Shown here: piece by piece, positions 10,044 to 18,801 of the stretch
Numbering within the stretch: position 1 is the first letter of the stretch
Layout of the letters: each line of letters opens with the position of its first letter
Assembly: GCF_011634835.1 (NCBI RefSeq)
Contig: NZ_SIRP01000001.1
Location: forward strand, 861,140 to 925,139
DNA: 64,000 nt
DNA from: Isoptericola sp. BMS4
GTDB taxonomy: Bacteria > Actinomycetota > Actinomycetes > Actinomycetales > Cellulomonadaceae
Reading direction: 5' to 3'
Translations under genes and position numbers: made by a program
The notes under the pieces: generated by a model
What the model saw: only the letters and a program-made list of their open reading frames with translations
Told to the model about the DNA's origin: nothing
The model's database searches: none

Positions 10044-12707
10044 GTGACCCGCACCCAACCGTCCCGACGCCGCAGGGCGGCCACCACCGTCGCCGCCGCC
10101 CTCGTCGTCCCCGGCGCCGTCGTCCCCGCGGCCGTCACCGTCGCGCCCACCGCCGCGGCCGAGGTCTCGGCCGACGCCCCCGTCGTCATCGACGAGGTCT
10201 ACGGCGGGGGAGGCAACAGCGGCGGCGCCTACGCCCAGGACTTCGTCGAGCTGTACAACCCGACCGACGAGCCCGTGAGCCTCGCCGGCTGGTCCGTCCA
10301 GTACGCCTCCGCCACCGGCACCTGGGCGAACGGCGCCCAGACCGACCTCGCCGGCCAGATCCCCGCTGGCGGGTCGTACCTGATCGGCCAGGCCGCCGGC
10401 GCGGACGACACGCAGCCCCCGCTGCCGACCCCCGACGTCCAGGGGGCGATCGCGATGTCCGGCTCGGGCGCCAAGGTCGCGCTCGTGCGATCGACCGACC
10501 GGATCACCTGCGCCGGCGCCGACTGCGCCGCCGTTCCCGACGTCGTCGACCTCGTCGGCTGGGGCGACCGCGCGACCTCGTACGCCGGGTCGGGCCCGGC
10601 GCCCGCCACCACCAACGCGACGTCGGTGGCCCGCGTCGACCACGCGCACACCGCGGACAACGCGGCCGACTTCGTCACGGGCGCGCCCACGCCGACGGCG
10701 AGCGGTACCGAGCCGGGGCCCGACCCGGACCCCGAGCCCGCGGAGCCGGCGACGATCGCGGAGATCCAGGGCACCGGCCACACGTCGCCGCTGGAGGGCG
10801 CCACCGTCACCACCACCGGCGTGGTCACCGCCGCCTACCCGACCGGCGGGTTCGACGGGCTCTACCTGCAGACCGCCGGCACCGGCGGGGACCCGGACGA
10901 CGACGCCACGCCCGGCGCGTCCGACGGCGTGTTCGTCTACTCGCGCGCCGCCGCCGCGGCGCTCGCCGTCGGCGACCACGTCGAGGTCACCGGCACGGTC
11001 GGCGAGCACTACGGTCTCACCGAGGTCACCGCCTCGGCGTGGACCGTGCTCGACGAGCCGGCCGCCGTCGAGCCGCTCGCCACGCCGTGGCCCGCGACCG
11101 ACGCCGAGCGGGAGGCCCTCGAGGGCATGCTCCTGGCGCCGCAGGGCGACTTCACCGTCACCGACAACTACGCCACCAACCGGTACGGCACGGTCGGGCT
11201 CGCGGCCGGCGACGCGCCGCTCGTGCAGCCGACCTCCGTCGGCCGGCCCGGCTCCGCGGAGGCCGCGACCCAGGCCGCGGACAACGCCGCGCGCGCCGTC
11301 CAGCTCGACGACGGAGCGTCGGTCGACTACCTGTCGTCGTCGCACCAGGACGAGCCGCTGCCCTGGCTGACCGCCGGCGACCCCCTGCGTGTCGGCGCCG
11401 CCGTGACCTTCACCGGTCCCGTGGTGCTCGACTACCGCTACGACGCGTGGGGCCTGCAGCCGCGGCAGCAGCTCACCCCGGACGTCGCCGACCGGGCGCA
11501 GCCCGCCACGTTCGCGGACACCCGCGAGCCCGCCCCGCAGGACGTCGGCGGCACGCTCACCGTCGGCACGTTCAACGTGCTGAACTACTTCGCGACCACC
11601 GGCGACCAGCTCGACGGCTGCACGTACTACACGGACCGGCACGGCGACCCGGTGAGCGTCCGCGGCGGCTGCCTCGCGCGCGGTGCCGCGGACGCGGAGA
11701 ACCTCGAGCGCCAGGAGACGAAGATCGTCGCCGCGATCTCGGCGCTCGGCGCCGACGTCGTCGCCCTGGAGGAGATCGAGAACTCCGCGGCATTCGGGAA
11801 GGATCGCGACCAGGCGCTGTCCGACCTGGTCGACGCCCTCGACGCGCACGACGGCGCAGGGACGTGGGCGTACGTGGGCTCGCCCGCCGACGTCCCGGCC
11901 GACGAGGACGTCATCCGCAACGCCTTCGTGTACCGGATCGCGGACGCCGAGCCCGTGGGGGAGTCGCGGATCCTGCTCGGCTCCGAGGCGTTCGGCAACG
12001 CCCGCGAGCCGCTCGCGCAGACGTTCCAGCCCGCCGGCGGCGTCGACAGCGACCCCGGCGACGACGTCGTCGTGATCACCAACCACCTCAAGTCCAAGGG
12101 CTCCGCGGGCCCCTGGCCGGGCGACGAGGACTCGGGGGACGGCCAGGGCGCCTCGAACGAGTCGCGGGTGCGCCAGGCGACGGCGCTCGCGGACTTCGCC
12201 GACGACGTGGCCGCGGACGCCGGCACGGACGCCGTCCTGCTGGTCGGGGACTTCAACGCCTACGAGCAGGAGGACCCGATCGCCGTCCTCACCGACTCCG
12301 GGTACACCGACCTGGGCCCGGCGACGGGGGAGCACACCTACGTGTTCGGCGGCATGGTCGGGTCGCTGGACCACGTGCTCGCCTCGCCCGCGGCCGCCGC
12401 GCGGGTCACCGGCGCCGACGTCTGGAACGTCAACGCCGTCGAGCCGGTCGCAAACGAGTACAGCCGGTACGAGTACAACGCCACGATCCTGTACGACACG
12501 TCGCCCTTCCGGTCGTCCGACCACGATCCGCTGCTCGTCGGGCTCGACCTGGAGCCGTCCGTGGCCGCCTGGGACCGCGGCACCCGCTACTGGTGGGGTG
12601 ACGAGGTGCGCTACGAGGGCACCGTGTACCGGGCGACCCGCCCCAACCACGGCAAGGAGCCGGGAGCCAGGCGGAACGGTCCCTGGAGCGTCGTGACGCC
12701 GCGCTGA
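10044..12707 (+). CDS. secreted ExeM/NucH-type extracellular endonuclease with C-terminal carbohydrate-binding module
   Basis: 887 residues. Residues 1-40 form a signal peptide with a basic start (TRTQPSRRRR), hydrophobic core and Ala-rich cleavage region. A lamin-tail domain follows (about 47-165, VIDEVYGGGGNSGGAYAQDF), then an OB-fold region (about 235-330), and an endonuclease/exonuclease/phosphatase domain from about 506 (TVGTFNVLNYF, ALEEIENSAAFG, TNHLKSKGS, VGDFNAYEQED, SSDHDPLL). The last 45 residues (YWWGDEVRYEGTVYRA) look like a family 5/12 carbohydrate-binding module. It probably degrades extracellular DNA for phosphate and nucleosides while tethered to polysaccharide. Start GTG 10044 has GAAGGAG 5 bases upstream. 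Confidence 0.9.
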   Translation: MTRTQPSRRRRAATTVAAALVVPGAVVPAAVTVAPTAAAEVSADAPVVIDEVYGGGGNSGGAYAQDFVELYNPTDEPVSLAGWSVQYASATGTWANGAQTDLAGQIPAGGSYLIGQAAGADDTQPPLPTPDVQGAIAMSGSGAKVALVRSTDRITCAGADCAAVPDVVDLVGWGDRATSYAGSGPAPATTNATSVARVDHAHTADNAADFVTGAPTPTASGTEPGPDPDPEPAEPATIAEIQGTGHTSPLEGATVTTTGVVTAAYPTGGFDGLYLQTAGTGGDPDDDATPGASDGVFVYSRAAAAALAVGDHVEVTGTVGEHYGLTEVTASAWTVLDEPAAVEPLATPWPATDAEREALEGMLLAPQGDFTVTDNYATNRYGTVGLAAGDAPLVQPTSVGRPGSAEAATQAADNAARAVQLDDGASVDYLSSSHQDEPLPWLTAGDPLRVGAAVTFTGPVVLDYRYDAWGLQPRQQLTPDVADRAQPATFADTREPAPQDVGGTLTVGTFNVLNYFATTGDQLDGCTYYTDRHGDPVSVRGGCLARGAADAENLERQETKIVAAISALGADVVALEEIENSAAFGKDRDQALSDLVDALDAHDGAGTWAYVGSPADVPADEDVIRNAFVYRIADAEPVGESRILLGSEAFGNAREPLAQTFQPAGGVDSDPGDDVVVITNHLKSKGSAGPWPGDEDSGDGQGASNESRVRQATALADFADDVAADAGTDAVLLVGDFNAYEQEDPIAVLTDSGYTDLGPATGEHTYVFGGMVGSLDHVLASPAAAARVTGADVWNVNAVEPVANEYSRYEYNATILYDTSPFRSSDHDPLLVGLDLEPSVAAWDRGTRYWWGDEVRYEGTVYRATRPNHGKEPGARRNGPWSVVTPR

Positions 12708-12727
12708 GCGTCCCCGAGGCCAGGTGT

Positions 12728-12765
12728 CCGGGGTCACGTGGCCGGTGCGGCACGCGTGACCCCGG
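12728..12765 (+). terminator. terminator-like hairpin after the nuclease gene
   Basis: An 11-base perfect stem (12728-12738 with 12755-12765) and a 16-base loop, 20 bases after the nuclease stop. Confidence 0.55.
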
Positions 12766-12782
12766 CGCCCGTGCGCGTGACC

Positions 12783-12788
12783 TAGGCT
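12783..12788 (+). promoter_or_regulatory. -10 element TAGGCT, leaderless start
   Basis: TAGGCT, 6-base spacer CGAGGG, then GTG 12795. Confidence 0.5.
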
Positions 12789-12794
12789 CGAGGG

Positions 12795-13157
12795 GTGAGC
12801 AGCACGCCCTCCGAGAACCCCGACGCGACGCCGGAGCCCACCGAGCCCGCCCCGTCGGAGGAGCCGCACGACGACCGGCCGGAGCCCGAGGAGCACCTGC
12901 TCGTCGACCCGAGGCAGGTGCGGCGCGCGCCGCGGTACGGGGCGTTCCTCACGATGGGTGCCGTCGTCGGTCTCGCCGCGGGCCTGATCTTCGGCACCTG
13001 GCTCGTGGGCCAGGTCGACCCGTCGCAGGGCGACTTCCCGCTCGAGAAGCCGGGCGTCTACGTGACGGTGATCGTGGCCTCGACGACCACCCTCGGCCTG
13101 CTCGTCTCGGGCCTGCTCGCGATCCTCGCGGACCGGCGGAGCCTCCGGCGGCGCTGA
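12795..13157 (+). CDS. two-helix membrane protein with acidic N-terminus, unknown function
   Basis: 120 residues. The first 47 residues are acidic and Pro/Glu-rich (disordered, probably cytoplasmic). Two hydrophobic helices follow (about 50-71 and 90-112) with a short loop, and the tail is Arg-rich (DRRSLRRR). This layout matches many uncharacterised actinobacterial small membrane proteins. The GTG start is supported by the leaderless -10 spacing. It is convergent with the flavin monooxygenase gene, with only 30 bases between the stops. Confidence 0.65.
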   Translation: MSSTPSENPDATPEPTEPAPSEEPHDDRPEPEEHLLVDPRQVRRAPRYGAFLTMGAVVGLAAGLIFGTWLVGQVDPSQGDFPLEKPGVYVTVIVASTTTLGLLVSGLLAILADRRSLRRR

Positions 13158-13187
13158 CCGCGCCGACAGCCTCGGCCTCCGAGCGGG

Positions 13188-14648
13188 TCAGACCGGGCTG
13201 CTCGCCGTGCCCGCCCAGGTGGCCAGGGCGGCGCGCAGTCCGTCCTCGTCGGGCCGGTCGCTCGCCCACGCGACGTAGCCGTCGGGGCGGACGAGGACGG
13301 TGGTGCGCCGGGCGCCCGTCCAGTGCGTCCGCACGACGTTCGCGGGCACGTCGGGCTCCTGGCCGGCCGGCGTGACGAGCACGAAGCGGCCGCCGCGCTG
13401 GAGCTCGTTCAGGCGCCCGTCGGCCAGCTCGAGGTCGGGAGCGCGCCGCCCGGTCAGCTCGTGCGCGCCGCGAGGGGCGCGGTAGGCGATACCGATCCCG
13501 GTGATCATGGACGCCGCCCTGTCGGCCAGCGGGCGGACGTTGCTGACGACCGTCCCTGCCGCACGCCGCAGGAGCCGGGCGAGAGGGTGGTGCAGCAGGG
13601 CGGCGCGCACCAGCGTCCCGCTCATCCGCAGCACCAGCGTGCCGACCGCGTGCCGCTCCTGCTGGTAGGTGTCCAGCAGGCCGTCGTCGGCGCCGTCCCG
13701 CAGCACGGCCACGAGCTTCCAGCTCAGGTTGGTGGCGTCCTGGAGGCCGGTGTTCATGCCCATGGCTCCGGCCGGCGAGTGCACGTGCGCGGCGTCGCCG
13801 GCGAGGAACACCCGCCCGACGCGGTACTCGGGGGCCTGGCGCTCGTCGCTGTGGAACCGGGAGCGCCACGGGACCTCGACGATGCCGTGGTCGGTCCCGA
13901 AGTTCATCCGGAGCAGCTCCGCGACCTCGTCCACCTCCAGCGGCGCGTCGTCGGGGAGCAGGTGGTGGCGGTTCCAGCCGGTCACCCGGTGCAGCCCGCC
14001 GCCCATCTCGGTGAGCAGGGCGAAACCGTCCGGGACGGCGTTCACGACGAACGGGCGGTCGGGGGGCTCGCTCAGCCTGACGTCGGCAAGCACGAGCGAG
14101 CTGAGGATGGTCCGGCCGGGGAACGGCTGGCCGATCGCCCGCCGGACCGTGCTGTGCACCCCGTCGGTGCCGACCAGGTAGGGGGCCCGGTACGAGGTGC
14201 CCGGGCGGCCGTCCCGGTCGTGGGTGCGGGCCGTGACACCGTCCTGGTCCTGCTCGATCCCGGCGACCTCGGTCTCGTGCACGATGTCGACCCCGACCTC
14301 GATTGCGCGGCGCCGGAGCACCTTCTCCACCTCGTACTGCGGGACGAACAGGACGAACGGGTACCGGGTGGGCAGCCGCGTCGGGTCCAGCGTGGCCGAC
14401 TCGAACAGCGCGAGCCGGCGGACCGGGTGCCCGAGCGCCACGACGTCGTCGGCGATGCCGCGGGCGTCGAGCTGCTCCAGTGCCCGGGCGTGCACGACGA
14501 GCGCCCGGGAGAGGTTGCTGGTCCGGGCCGGGCGGCGTTCGACGAGCACGACCGACAGGCCTGCCTCGGCCAGGTCCCCGGCCAGCAGCAGGCCGGTGGG
14601 TCCCGCGCCGACGACGAGGACGTCGGTGGTGGTGACGGTGGACGACAT
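13188..14648 (-). CDS. FAD-dependent monooxygenase (PheA/TfdB-like)
   Basis: 486 residues. An N-terminal dinucleotide-binding motif (VVGAGPTGLLLAGDLAEAG, residues about 11-29) and the later GDAAHVHSPAGAMGMNTG motif (about 280) mark the flavoprotein aromatic hydroxylase family, which uses FAD, NAD(P)H and O2 to hydroxylate aromatic substrates. These are also common in polyketide tailoring and antibiotic inactivation. The substrate cannot be told from sequence. ATG 14648 is preceded by GGAGGGG at 6 bases; a longer frame to 14684 is less likely. It lies downstream of a TetR gene and operator repeats, and is probably controlled by that regulator. Confidence 0.85.
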   Translation of the reverse strand: MSSTVTTTDVLVVGAGPTGLLLAGDLAEAGLSVVLVERRPARTSNLSRALVVHARALEQLDARGIADDVVALGHPVRRLALFESATLDPTRLPTRYPFVLFVPQYEVEKVLRRRAIEVGVDIVHETEVAGIEQDQDGVTARTHDRDGRPGTSYRAPYLVGTDGVHSTVRRAIGQPFPGRTILSSLVLADVRLSEPPDRPFVVNAVPDGFALLTEMGGGLHRVTGWNRHHLLPDDAPLEVDEVAELLRMNFGTDHGIVEVPWRSRFHSDERQAPEYRVGRVFLAGDAAHVHSPAGAMGMNTGLQDATNLSWKLVAVLRDGADDGLLDTYQQERHAVGTLVLRMSGTLVRAALLHHPLARLLRRAAGTVVSNVRPLADRAASMITGIGIAYRAPRGAHELTGRRAPDLELADGRLNELQRGGRFVLVTPAGQEPDVPANVVRTHWTGARRTTVLVRPDGYVAWASDRPDEDGLRAALATWAGTASSPV

Positions 14649-14667
14649 CGTGACCCCTCCTTCATGC

Positions 14668-14693
14668 CTACCAGCGTTGGCCAACGCTTGTAG
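14668..14693. promoter_or_regulatory. operator-like palindrome upstream of the monooxygenase gene
   Basis: A 26-base inverted repeat with one mismatched pair, with a perfect 16-base core AGCGTTGGCCAACGCT at 14673-14688, about 20 bases upstream of the monooxygenase start. It shares GTTGG/CCAAC with the nearby TetR-type sites. Confidence 0.5.
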
Positions 14694-14723
14694 GCATCAC
14701 GATAGGGCGGCTGTCCACACGAA

Positions 14724-14739
14724 GTCAACGATTGTTGGC
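14724..14739. promoter_or_regulatory. TetR-type operator, downstream copy
   Basis: GTCAACGATTGTTGGC matches the copy upstream of the TetR gene (15324-15339) at 14 of 16 positions. It lies between the TetR stop and the monooxygenase start. Confidence 0.55.
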
Positions 14740-14740
14740 A

Positions 14741-15310
14741 TCATGTCGCCGGAGCGTCGCCTGTGAGGTAGCGCTGAACGGTGGGGCCGAGCCAGGCGAC
14801 GACGTCGTCGTCCGTCATGGTGACCGCCGGCGGGAGGCGCAGGACGTACCGGCACAGGGCCATCCCGAGGATCTGGGACGCCACCAGGGCGGCCCGGGAC
14901 TCCGCCTGGCCGAGGGGGCCGGCGGCACCGGTCAGCGCGGCGATCGTCGGTGTGAGCTGGGTGACGAACACCGTCCGGAGCCGCTCTGCCGCGGCCTGGT
15001 TGGTCACCCCCGTGCGCAGCAGGATCTGCAGGGCGTCGTCCGCCTCCCAGCGGTGCATGAAGTGCCGGACCAGGGTTGCGCCCACCTGGTCGCGCGGAAG
15101 GTCGCGGGGGTCGGGCAGTCGCAGGTCGAACTCGGCCGCGGCGGCGAACAGCCCGTCCTTGGAGCCGAAGTAGCGCATCACCATCGAGGGGTCGATGCCG
15201 GCCGCGGCGGCGATCGCCCGGATCGTCGCCCTCTCGTACCCGTCGGCGGCGAACCGCTCGCGGGCCGCGGCGAGGATGCCTGCCTTCGTCTGCGCGGAGG
15301 ATCGTCTCAT
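14741..15310 (-). CDS. TetR/AcrR family transcriptional regulator
   Basis: 189 residues. The N-terminal helix-turn-helix is clear: ILAAARERFAADGYERATIR, then IAAAAGIDPSMVMRYFGSKDGLF (about 12-55), the standard TetR pattern. The C-terminal half would bind a ligand and dimerise. ATG 15310. Two near-identical 16-base inverted repeats flank this gene: one 13 bases upstream of its start and one between its stop and the monooxygenase. It therefore likely represses itself and the monooxygenase, relieved by an unknown substrate. The upstream site also lies about 50 bases before purF on the other strand. Confidence 0.85.
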   Translation of the reverse strand: MRRSSAQTKAGILAAARERFAADGYERATIRAIAAAAGIDPSMVMRYFGSKDGLFAAAAEFDLRLPDPRDLPRDQVGATLVRHFMHRWEADDALQILLRTGVTNQAAAERLRTVFVTQLTPTIAALTGAAGPLGQAESRAALVASQILGMALCRYVLRLPPAVTMTDDDVVAWLGPTVQRYLTGDAPAT

Positions 15311-15323
15311 GGCCCGAGTCTAT

Positions 15324-15339
15324 GTCAACGGTTGTTGAC
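15324..15339. promoter_or_regulatory. TetR-type operator, upstream copy
   Basis: GTCAACGGTTGTTGAC is an inverted repeat (GTCAAC, 4 bases, GTTGAC) 13 bases before the TetR start. It lies about 40 bases upstream of the purF -10 box on the opposite strand. Confidence 0.6.
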
Positions 15340-15379
15340 CTGGTCCGAGCCGCGAGCTCTGGCCGCCGGGGTGCTGTGG

Positions 15380-15385
15380 GATACT
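15380..15385 (+). promoter_or_regulatory. -10 element GATACT, leaderless purF start
   Basis: GATACT, 6-base spacer, then ATG 15392. Confidence 0.45.
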
Positions 15386-15391
15386 CGACCC

Positions 15392-16939
15392 ATGCCCTTG
15401 CGCCCCGACGGCCGCCTGTCCCACGACCTCCTGCCCGGCGAGAAGGGCCCCCAGGACGCCTGCGGCGTCTTCGGAGTCTGGGCCCCCGGCGAGGAGGTCG
15501 CGAAGCTCGCGTACTTCGGCCTGTACGCCCTGCAGCACCGCGGCCAGGAGTCCGCGGGCATCGCCACCAGCAACGGTGAGCAGATCCTCGTCTACAAGGA
15601 CATGGGGCTGGTGTCCCAGGTCTTCGACGAGACCGCCCTCGACGCGCTGACCGGACACCTCGCCGTCGGGCACTGCCGCTACTCGACGACCGGCGGCGTC
15701 ACCTGGGAGAACGCCCAGCCGACGCTCGGCGCGACCGCCGGCGGCACCGTCGCCCTCGGGCACAACGGCAACCTCACGAACTCCGCCGAGCTCGTGAACC
15801 TCGTGGCGGAGCGGTACGGCGCGCAGCGCCGGGGCGAGCTCGCGCGGGGCAACACCACCGACACGGCGCTCATCACGGCGCTGCTCGCCGGCGACGCCGA
15901 CCACACGCTCGCGCAGACCGCGCTGGAGGTGCTCCCGCGGCTGCGGGGCGCGTTCTCGCTCGTCTTCATGGACGAGGGCACGCTCTACGCGGCGCGCGAC
16001 CCGCAGGGCGTGCGCCCGCTCGTGCTGGGGCGCCTGCAGCGCGGCTGGGTCGTGGCGTCGGAGACGCCCGCTCTCGACATCGTCGGGGCCTCCTACGTCC
16101 GCGACGTCGAGCCCGGCGAGATGATCATGATCGACGCCGATGGTCTGCGCTCGGAGAAGTTCGCGACGCCGGAGCGTGCGGGCTGCGTGTTCGAGTACGT
16201 GTACCTGGCGCGCCCGGACAACACGATCAACGGCCGCTCCGTGCACGCTTCCCGTGTGGAGATGGGCCGGACGCTGGCGCGCGAGCACCCCGTCGAGGCC
16301 GATCTGGTGATCCCGACGCCGGAGTCGGGCACCCCCGCTGCCGTCGGGTACGCCTCGGAGTCCGGCATCCCGTTCGGGCAGGGCCTCACCAAGAACGCGT
16401 ACGTGGGGCGCACGTTCATCCAGCCGTCCGACACGCTGCGCCAGCTCGGCATCCGGCTCAAGCTCAACCCGCTCAAGGAGGTCATCCGCGGCAAGCGCCT
16501 CGTCGTCGTGGACGACTCGATCGTGCGCGGCAACACCCAGCGCGCACTGATCCGGATGCTGCGCGAGGCGGGGGCCGCCGAGGTGCACGTGCGGATCTCC
16601 TCGCCGCCCATCAAGTGGCCCTGCTTCTACGGCATCGACTTCGCCTCCCGCGCCGAGCTCATCGCCAACGGGCTCGCCGTCGACGAGGTCGGTCAGTCCC
16701 TCGGCGCCGACTCCCTCGGGTACATCTCCACCGAGGGCATGATCGCCGCGACCGAGCAGCCGGCCTCCCAGCTGTGCGCCGCCTGCTTCACGGGCAAGTA
16801 CCCGATCGAGCTGCCCACCGCCGACCAGCTCGGCAAGCACCTGCTCGAGCAGGCCGAGCTGCCGCTGGGGGCCCCGGAGGACGGCCTCAGGCAGGTCGCC
16901 GTCGGCGCCGGCGGGGCCACCGCGCTCGACCACCCCTGA
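15392..16939 (+). CDS. purF: amidophosphoribosyltransferase PurF
   Basis: 515 residues. First step of purine synthesis: glutamine plus PRPP give phosphoribosylamine. The propeptide MPLRPDGRLSHDLLPGEKGP precedes the N-terminal nucleophile Cys24 (QDACGVFGVW), exposed by processing in this family. The PRPP-binding loop is VVVDDSIVRGNT (about 370-381). Cysteines near 266, 410 and 462-465 (CVFEY, CFYGIDF, CAACFTGKYP) fit the 4Fe-4S-containing, Bacillus-type enzymes. The leaderless start at ATG 15392 is favoured; the open frame extends far upstream without a site. purM follows 70 bases later. Confidence 0.95.
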   Translation: MPLRPDGRLSHDLLPGEKGPQDACGVFGVWAPGEEVAKLAYFGLYALQHRGQESAGIATSNGEQILVYKDMGLVSQVFDETALDALTGHLAVGHCRYSTTGGVTWENAQPTLGATAGGTVALGHNGNLTNSAELVNLVAERYGAQRRGELARGNTTDTALITALLAGDADHTLAQTALEVLPRLRGAFSLVFMDEGTLYAARDPQGVRPLVLGRLQRGWVVASETPALDIVGASYVRDVEPGEMIMIDADGLRSEKFATPERAGCVFEYVYLARPDNTINGRSVHASRVEMGRTLAREHPVEADLVIPTPESGTPAAVGYASESGIPFGQGLTKNAYVGRTFIQPSDTLRQLGIRLKLNPLKEVIRGKRLVVVDDSIVRGNTQRALIRMLREAGAAEVHVRISSPPIKWPCFYGIDFASRAELIANGLAVDEVGQSLGADSLGYISTEGMIAATEQPASQLCAACFTGKYPIELPTADQLGKHLLEQAELPLGAPEDGLRQVAVGAGGATALDHP

Positions 16940-17009
16940 CCCACCCGGTGGCCGCGGACGCGTCGGCCACCGCGGGCCCCGGCCCGACCCCGACACCGCT
17001 GGAGCACGA

Positions 17010-18116
17010 GTGACGAACGAACCCCTGACCTACGCCGCGGCCGGCGTCGACACCGAGGCCGGCGACAAGGCGGTCGAGCTCATGAAGGACGCGGTGCGCC
17101 GCACCCACGGCCCCGCGGTGCTTGGTGGCGTCGGCGGGTTCGCGGGTCTCTACGACCTCTCGGCGGTCCGCGACTACCGCAAGCCGCTGCTCGCGACCTC
17201 GACCGACGGCGTCGGCACCAAGGTCGCGATCGCCCAGGCCATGGACAAGCACGACACGATCGGCTTCGACCTCGTCGGCATGGTCGTGGACGACATCGTC
17301 GTGGTCGGCGCGGAGCCGCTGTTCATGACCGACTACATCGCCACGGGCAAGGTCGTGCCCGAGCGGGTCGCGGACATCGTGCGCGGCATCGCCCAGGCGT
17401 GCGAGGTGGCCGGGACGGCGCTGGTCGGCGGCGAGACCGCGGAGCACCCGGGGCTCCTCGCCGAGGACGAGTACGACGTCGCCGGTGCCGCGACGGGCAT
17501 CGTCGAGGCCGACGCGGTGCTCGGCCCCGAGCGGGTGCGCTCGGGCGACGTGCTCGTCGCGATGGCCTCCAGCGGGCTGCACTCCAACGGCTACTCCCTG
17601 GTGCGGGCCGTGGTGCGCCAGGCCGGCTGGGAGCTCGACCGGCACGTGGAGGAGTTCGGTCGGACCCTCGGCGAGGAGCTGCTGGAGCCGACGCGGGTGT
17701 ACGCCCGGGACGTGCTCGCGCTCGCCGGTGACGCCGGCGCCGACGTGCACGCGGTCACCCACGTCACCGGGGGAGGGCTGGCGGCCAACCTCGCCCGCGT
17801 GCTGCCCACCGGGACGGTCGCGACCGTGGACCGGGCGACGTGGGAGCTGCCCGCCGTGTTCCGGACGGTGCGCGACCTCGGCGGCGTGCCGCGGCAGGAC
17901 CTGGAGAACACGCTCAACCTCGGCGTCGGCATGGTCGCGGTGGTCGGCGCGGAGAGCGCCGACGCCGCCCTGGCCGTGCTGGCCGCGCGTGGCGTGTCCG
18001 CCTGGGTGCTCGGGACCGTGGAGGACCGTGACCTCGCGGCGTCCGCCGAGGACCTCGTCTCCGGCACCAAGGGCGTCGACGGGGGTGCCGTCCGCCTGGT
18101 GGGGGACCACCGGTGA
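17010..18116 (+). CDS. purM: phosphoribosylformylglycinamidine cyclo-ligase PurM (AIR synthetase)
   Basis: 368 residues. ATP-dependent closure of FGAM to AIR, the step after PurL. Family motifs are clear: LLATSTDGVGTKVAIAQ near residues 60-77, GFDLVGMVVDDIVVVGAEP, GGETAEHPG, SSGLHSNGYSLVR and HVTGGGLAANLARVLP. Start GTG 17010 has GGAG 6 bases upstream. It is transcribed after purF and ends at a strong hairpin shared with the convergent DUF3073 gene. The purF-purM-DUF3073 order matches mycobacteria and other actinobacteria. Confidence 0.95.
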   Translation: MTNEPLTYAAAGVDTEAGDKAVELMKDAVRRTHGPAVLGGVGGFAGLYDLSAVRDYRKPLLATSTDGVGTKVAIAQAMDKHDTIGFDLVGMVVDDIVVVGAEPLFMTDYIATGKVVPERVADIVRGIAQACEVAGTALVGGETAEHPGLLAEDEYDVAGAATGIVEADAVLGPERVRSGDVLVAMASSGLHSNGYSLVRAVVRQAGWELDRHVEEFGRTLGEELLEPTRVYARDVLALAGDAGADVHAVTHVTGGGLAANLARVLPTGTVATVDRATWELPAVFRTVRDLGGVPRQDLENTLNLGVGMVAVVGAESADAALAVLAARGVSAWVLGTVEDRDLAASAEDLVSGTKGVDGGAVRLVGDHR

Positions 18117-18150
18117 CCTCCGCGCGACCATGACCGGTCACACGCACTGA

Positions 18151-18185
18151 CGAAGGGCCGGACGGCGTTGCCGTCCGGCCCTTCG
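18151..18185. terminator. strong bidirectional terminator between purM and DUF3073 gene
   Basis: A perfect 16-base stem (18151-18166 with 18170-18185) and a 3-base loop, 35 bases after purM and 22 bases before the opposing stop. Confidence 0.8.
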
Positions 18186-18207
18186 TCCGCGGTTCAGGGG
18201 AGGCGCC

Positions 18208-18405
18208 TCAGCGCTCGTCGTTCCACGCGGAGTAGGTGTTGTCGTACTCGTCGTCGTCGGCCGCATAGCGGTCCTCCGTGGCGACGTCCGTATGACCGCT
18301 ACCTTTGAGCTCCTGCTCGAGCGCGTGGTAGTTCGTCTCGGGGCTGTAGTACTTCAGCGCGCGAGCAACCTTGGTCTGCTTTGCCTTCTGACGGCCGCGG
18401 CCCAT
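18208..18405 (-). CDS. DUF3073 family protein
   Basis: 65 residues. MGRGRQKAKQTKVARALKYY followed by SPETNYHALEQEL is the diagnostic start of DUF3073, a small, basic-then-acidic protein conserved across actinobacteria beside purM (Rv0810c in Mycobacterium tuberculosis). Its function is unknown. ATG 18405 is chosen by family length and the GAGGGGG stretch upstream; the frame extends to 18441. The C-terminus is strongly acidic (ADDDEYDNTYSAWNDER). Confidence 0.9.
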   Translation of the reverse strand: MGRGRQKAKQTKVARALKYYSPETNYHALEQELKGSGHTDVATEDRYAADDDEYDNTYSAWNDER

Positions 18406-18801
18406 GGCTCCGACCCCCTCAACGTAGGAGCGGGGCGGCACCGTCGCAGACGTGCGGCCCCGTGCGTAAGTATCGTCTGTTCAGATCACAACGGTACATG
18501 CTCCGCCACCATTCTCTCCACTCCGCAGCGCGTGCCGTGACGATCGGAACACCCCGATCAGGCCTCTCGGCGGCCGGACGTGTCCCGGATCACGATCTGA
18601 CGCGTCCGTTGCCGCGGTCAGCACGCGGTGGCGCGGTTCCCTGCGCCGCCGCCGGGTCACGAGGGCGAGGCCCGGGCGTTCCGGGCGGAAAACCACCCGG
18701 TATCCCAAGTCGCCTCAATCCCACTTTCTGCCCACAATGGAAGAACGAGGCCGAGAACTACCGGGCGCCGCCCGGGACGGCCACGATCCAGGAGGTGCAG
18801 G
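18406..18801. other. intergenic region between divergent DUF3073 and bldC genes
   Basis: 396 bases without a convincing gene. On the minus strand GATACT at 18469-18474 may be the DUF3073 -10 box. Near bldC the sequence turns AT-richer (18715-18745), as expected for its promoter, but I cannot fix the boxes. No hairpin family or repeat stands out. Confidence 0.5.
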
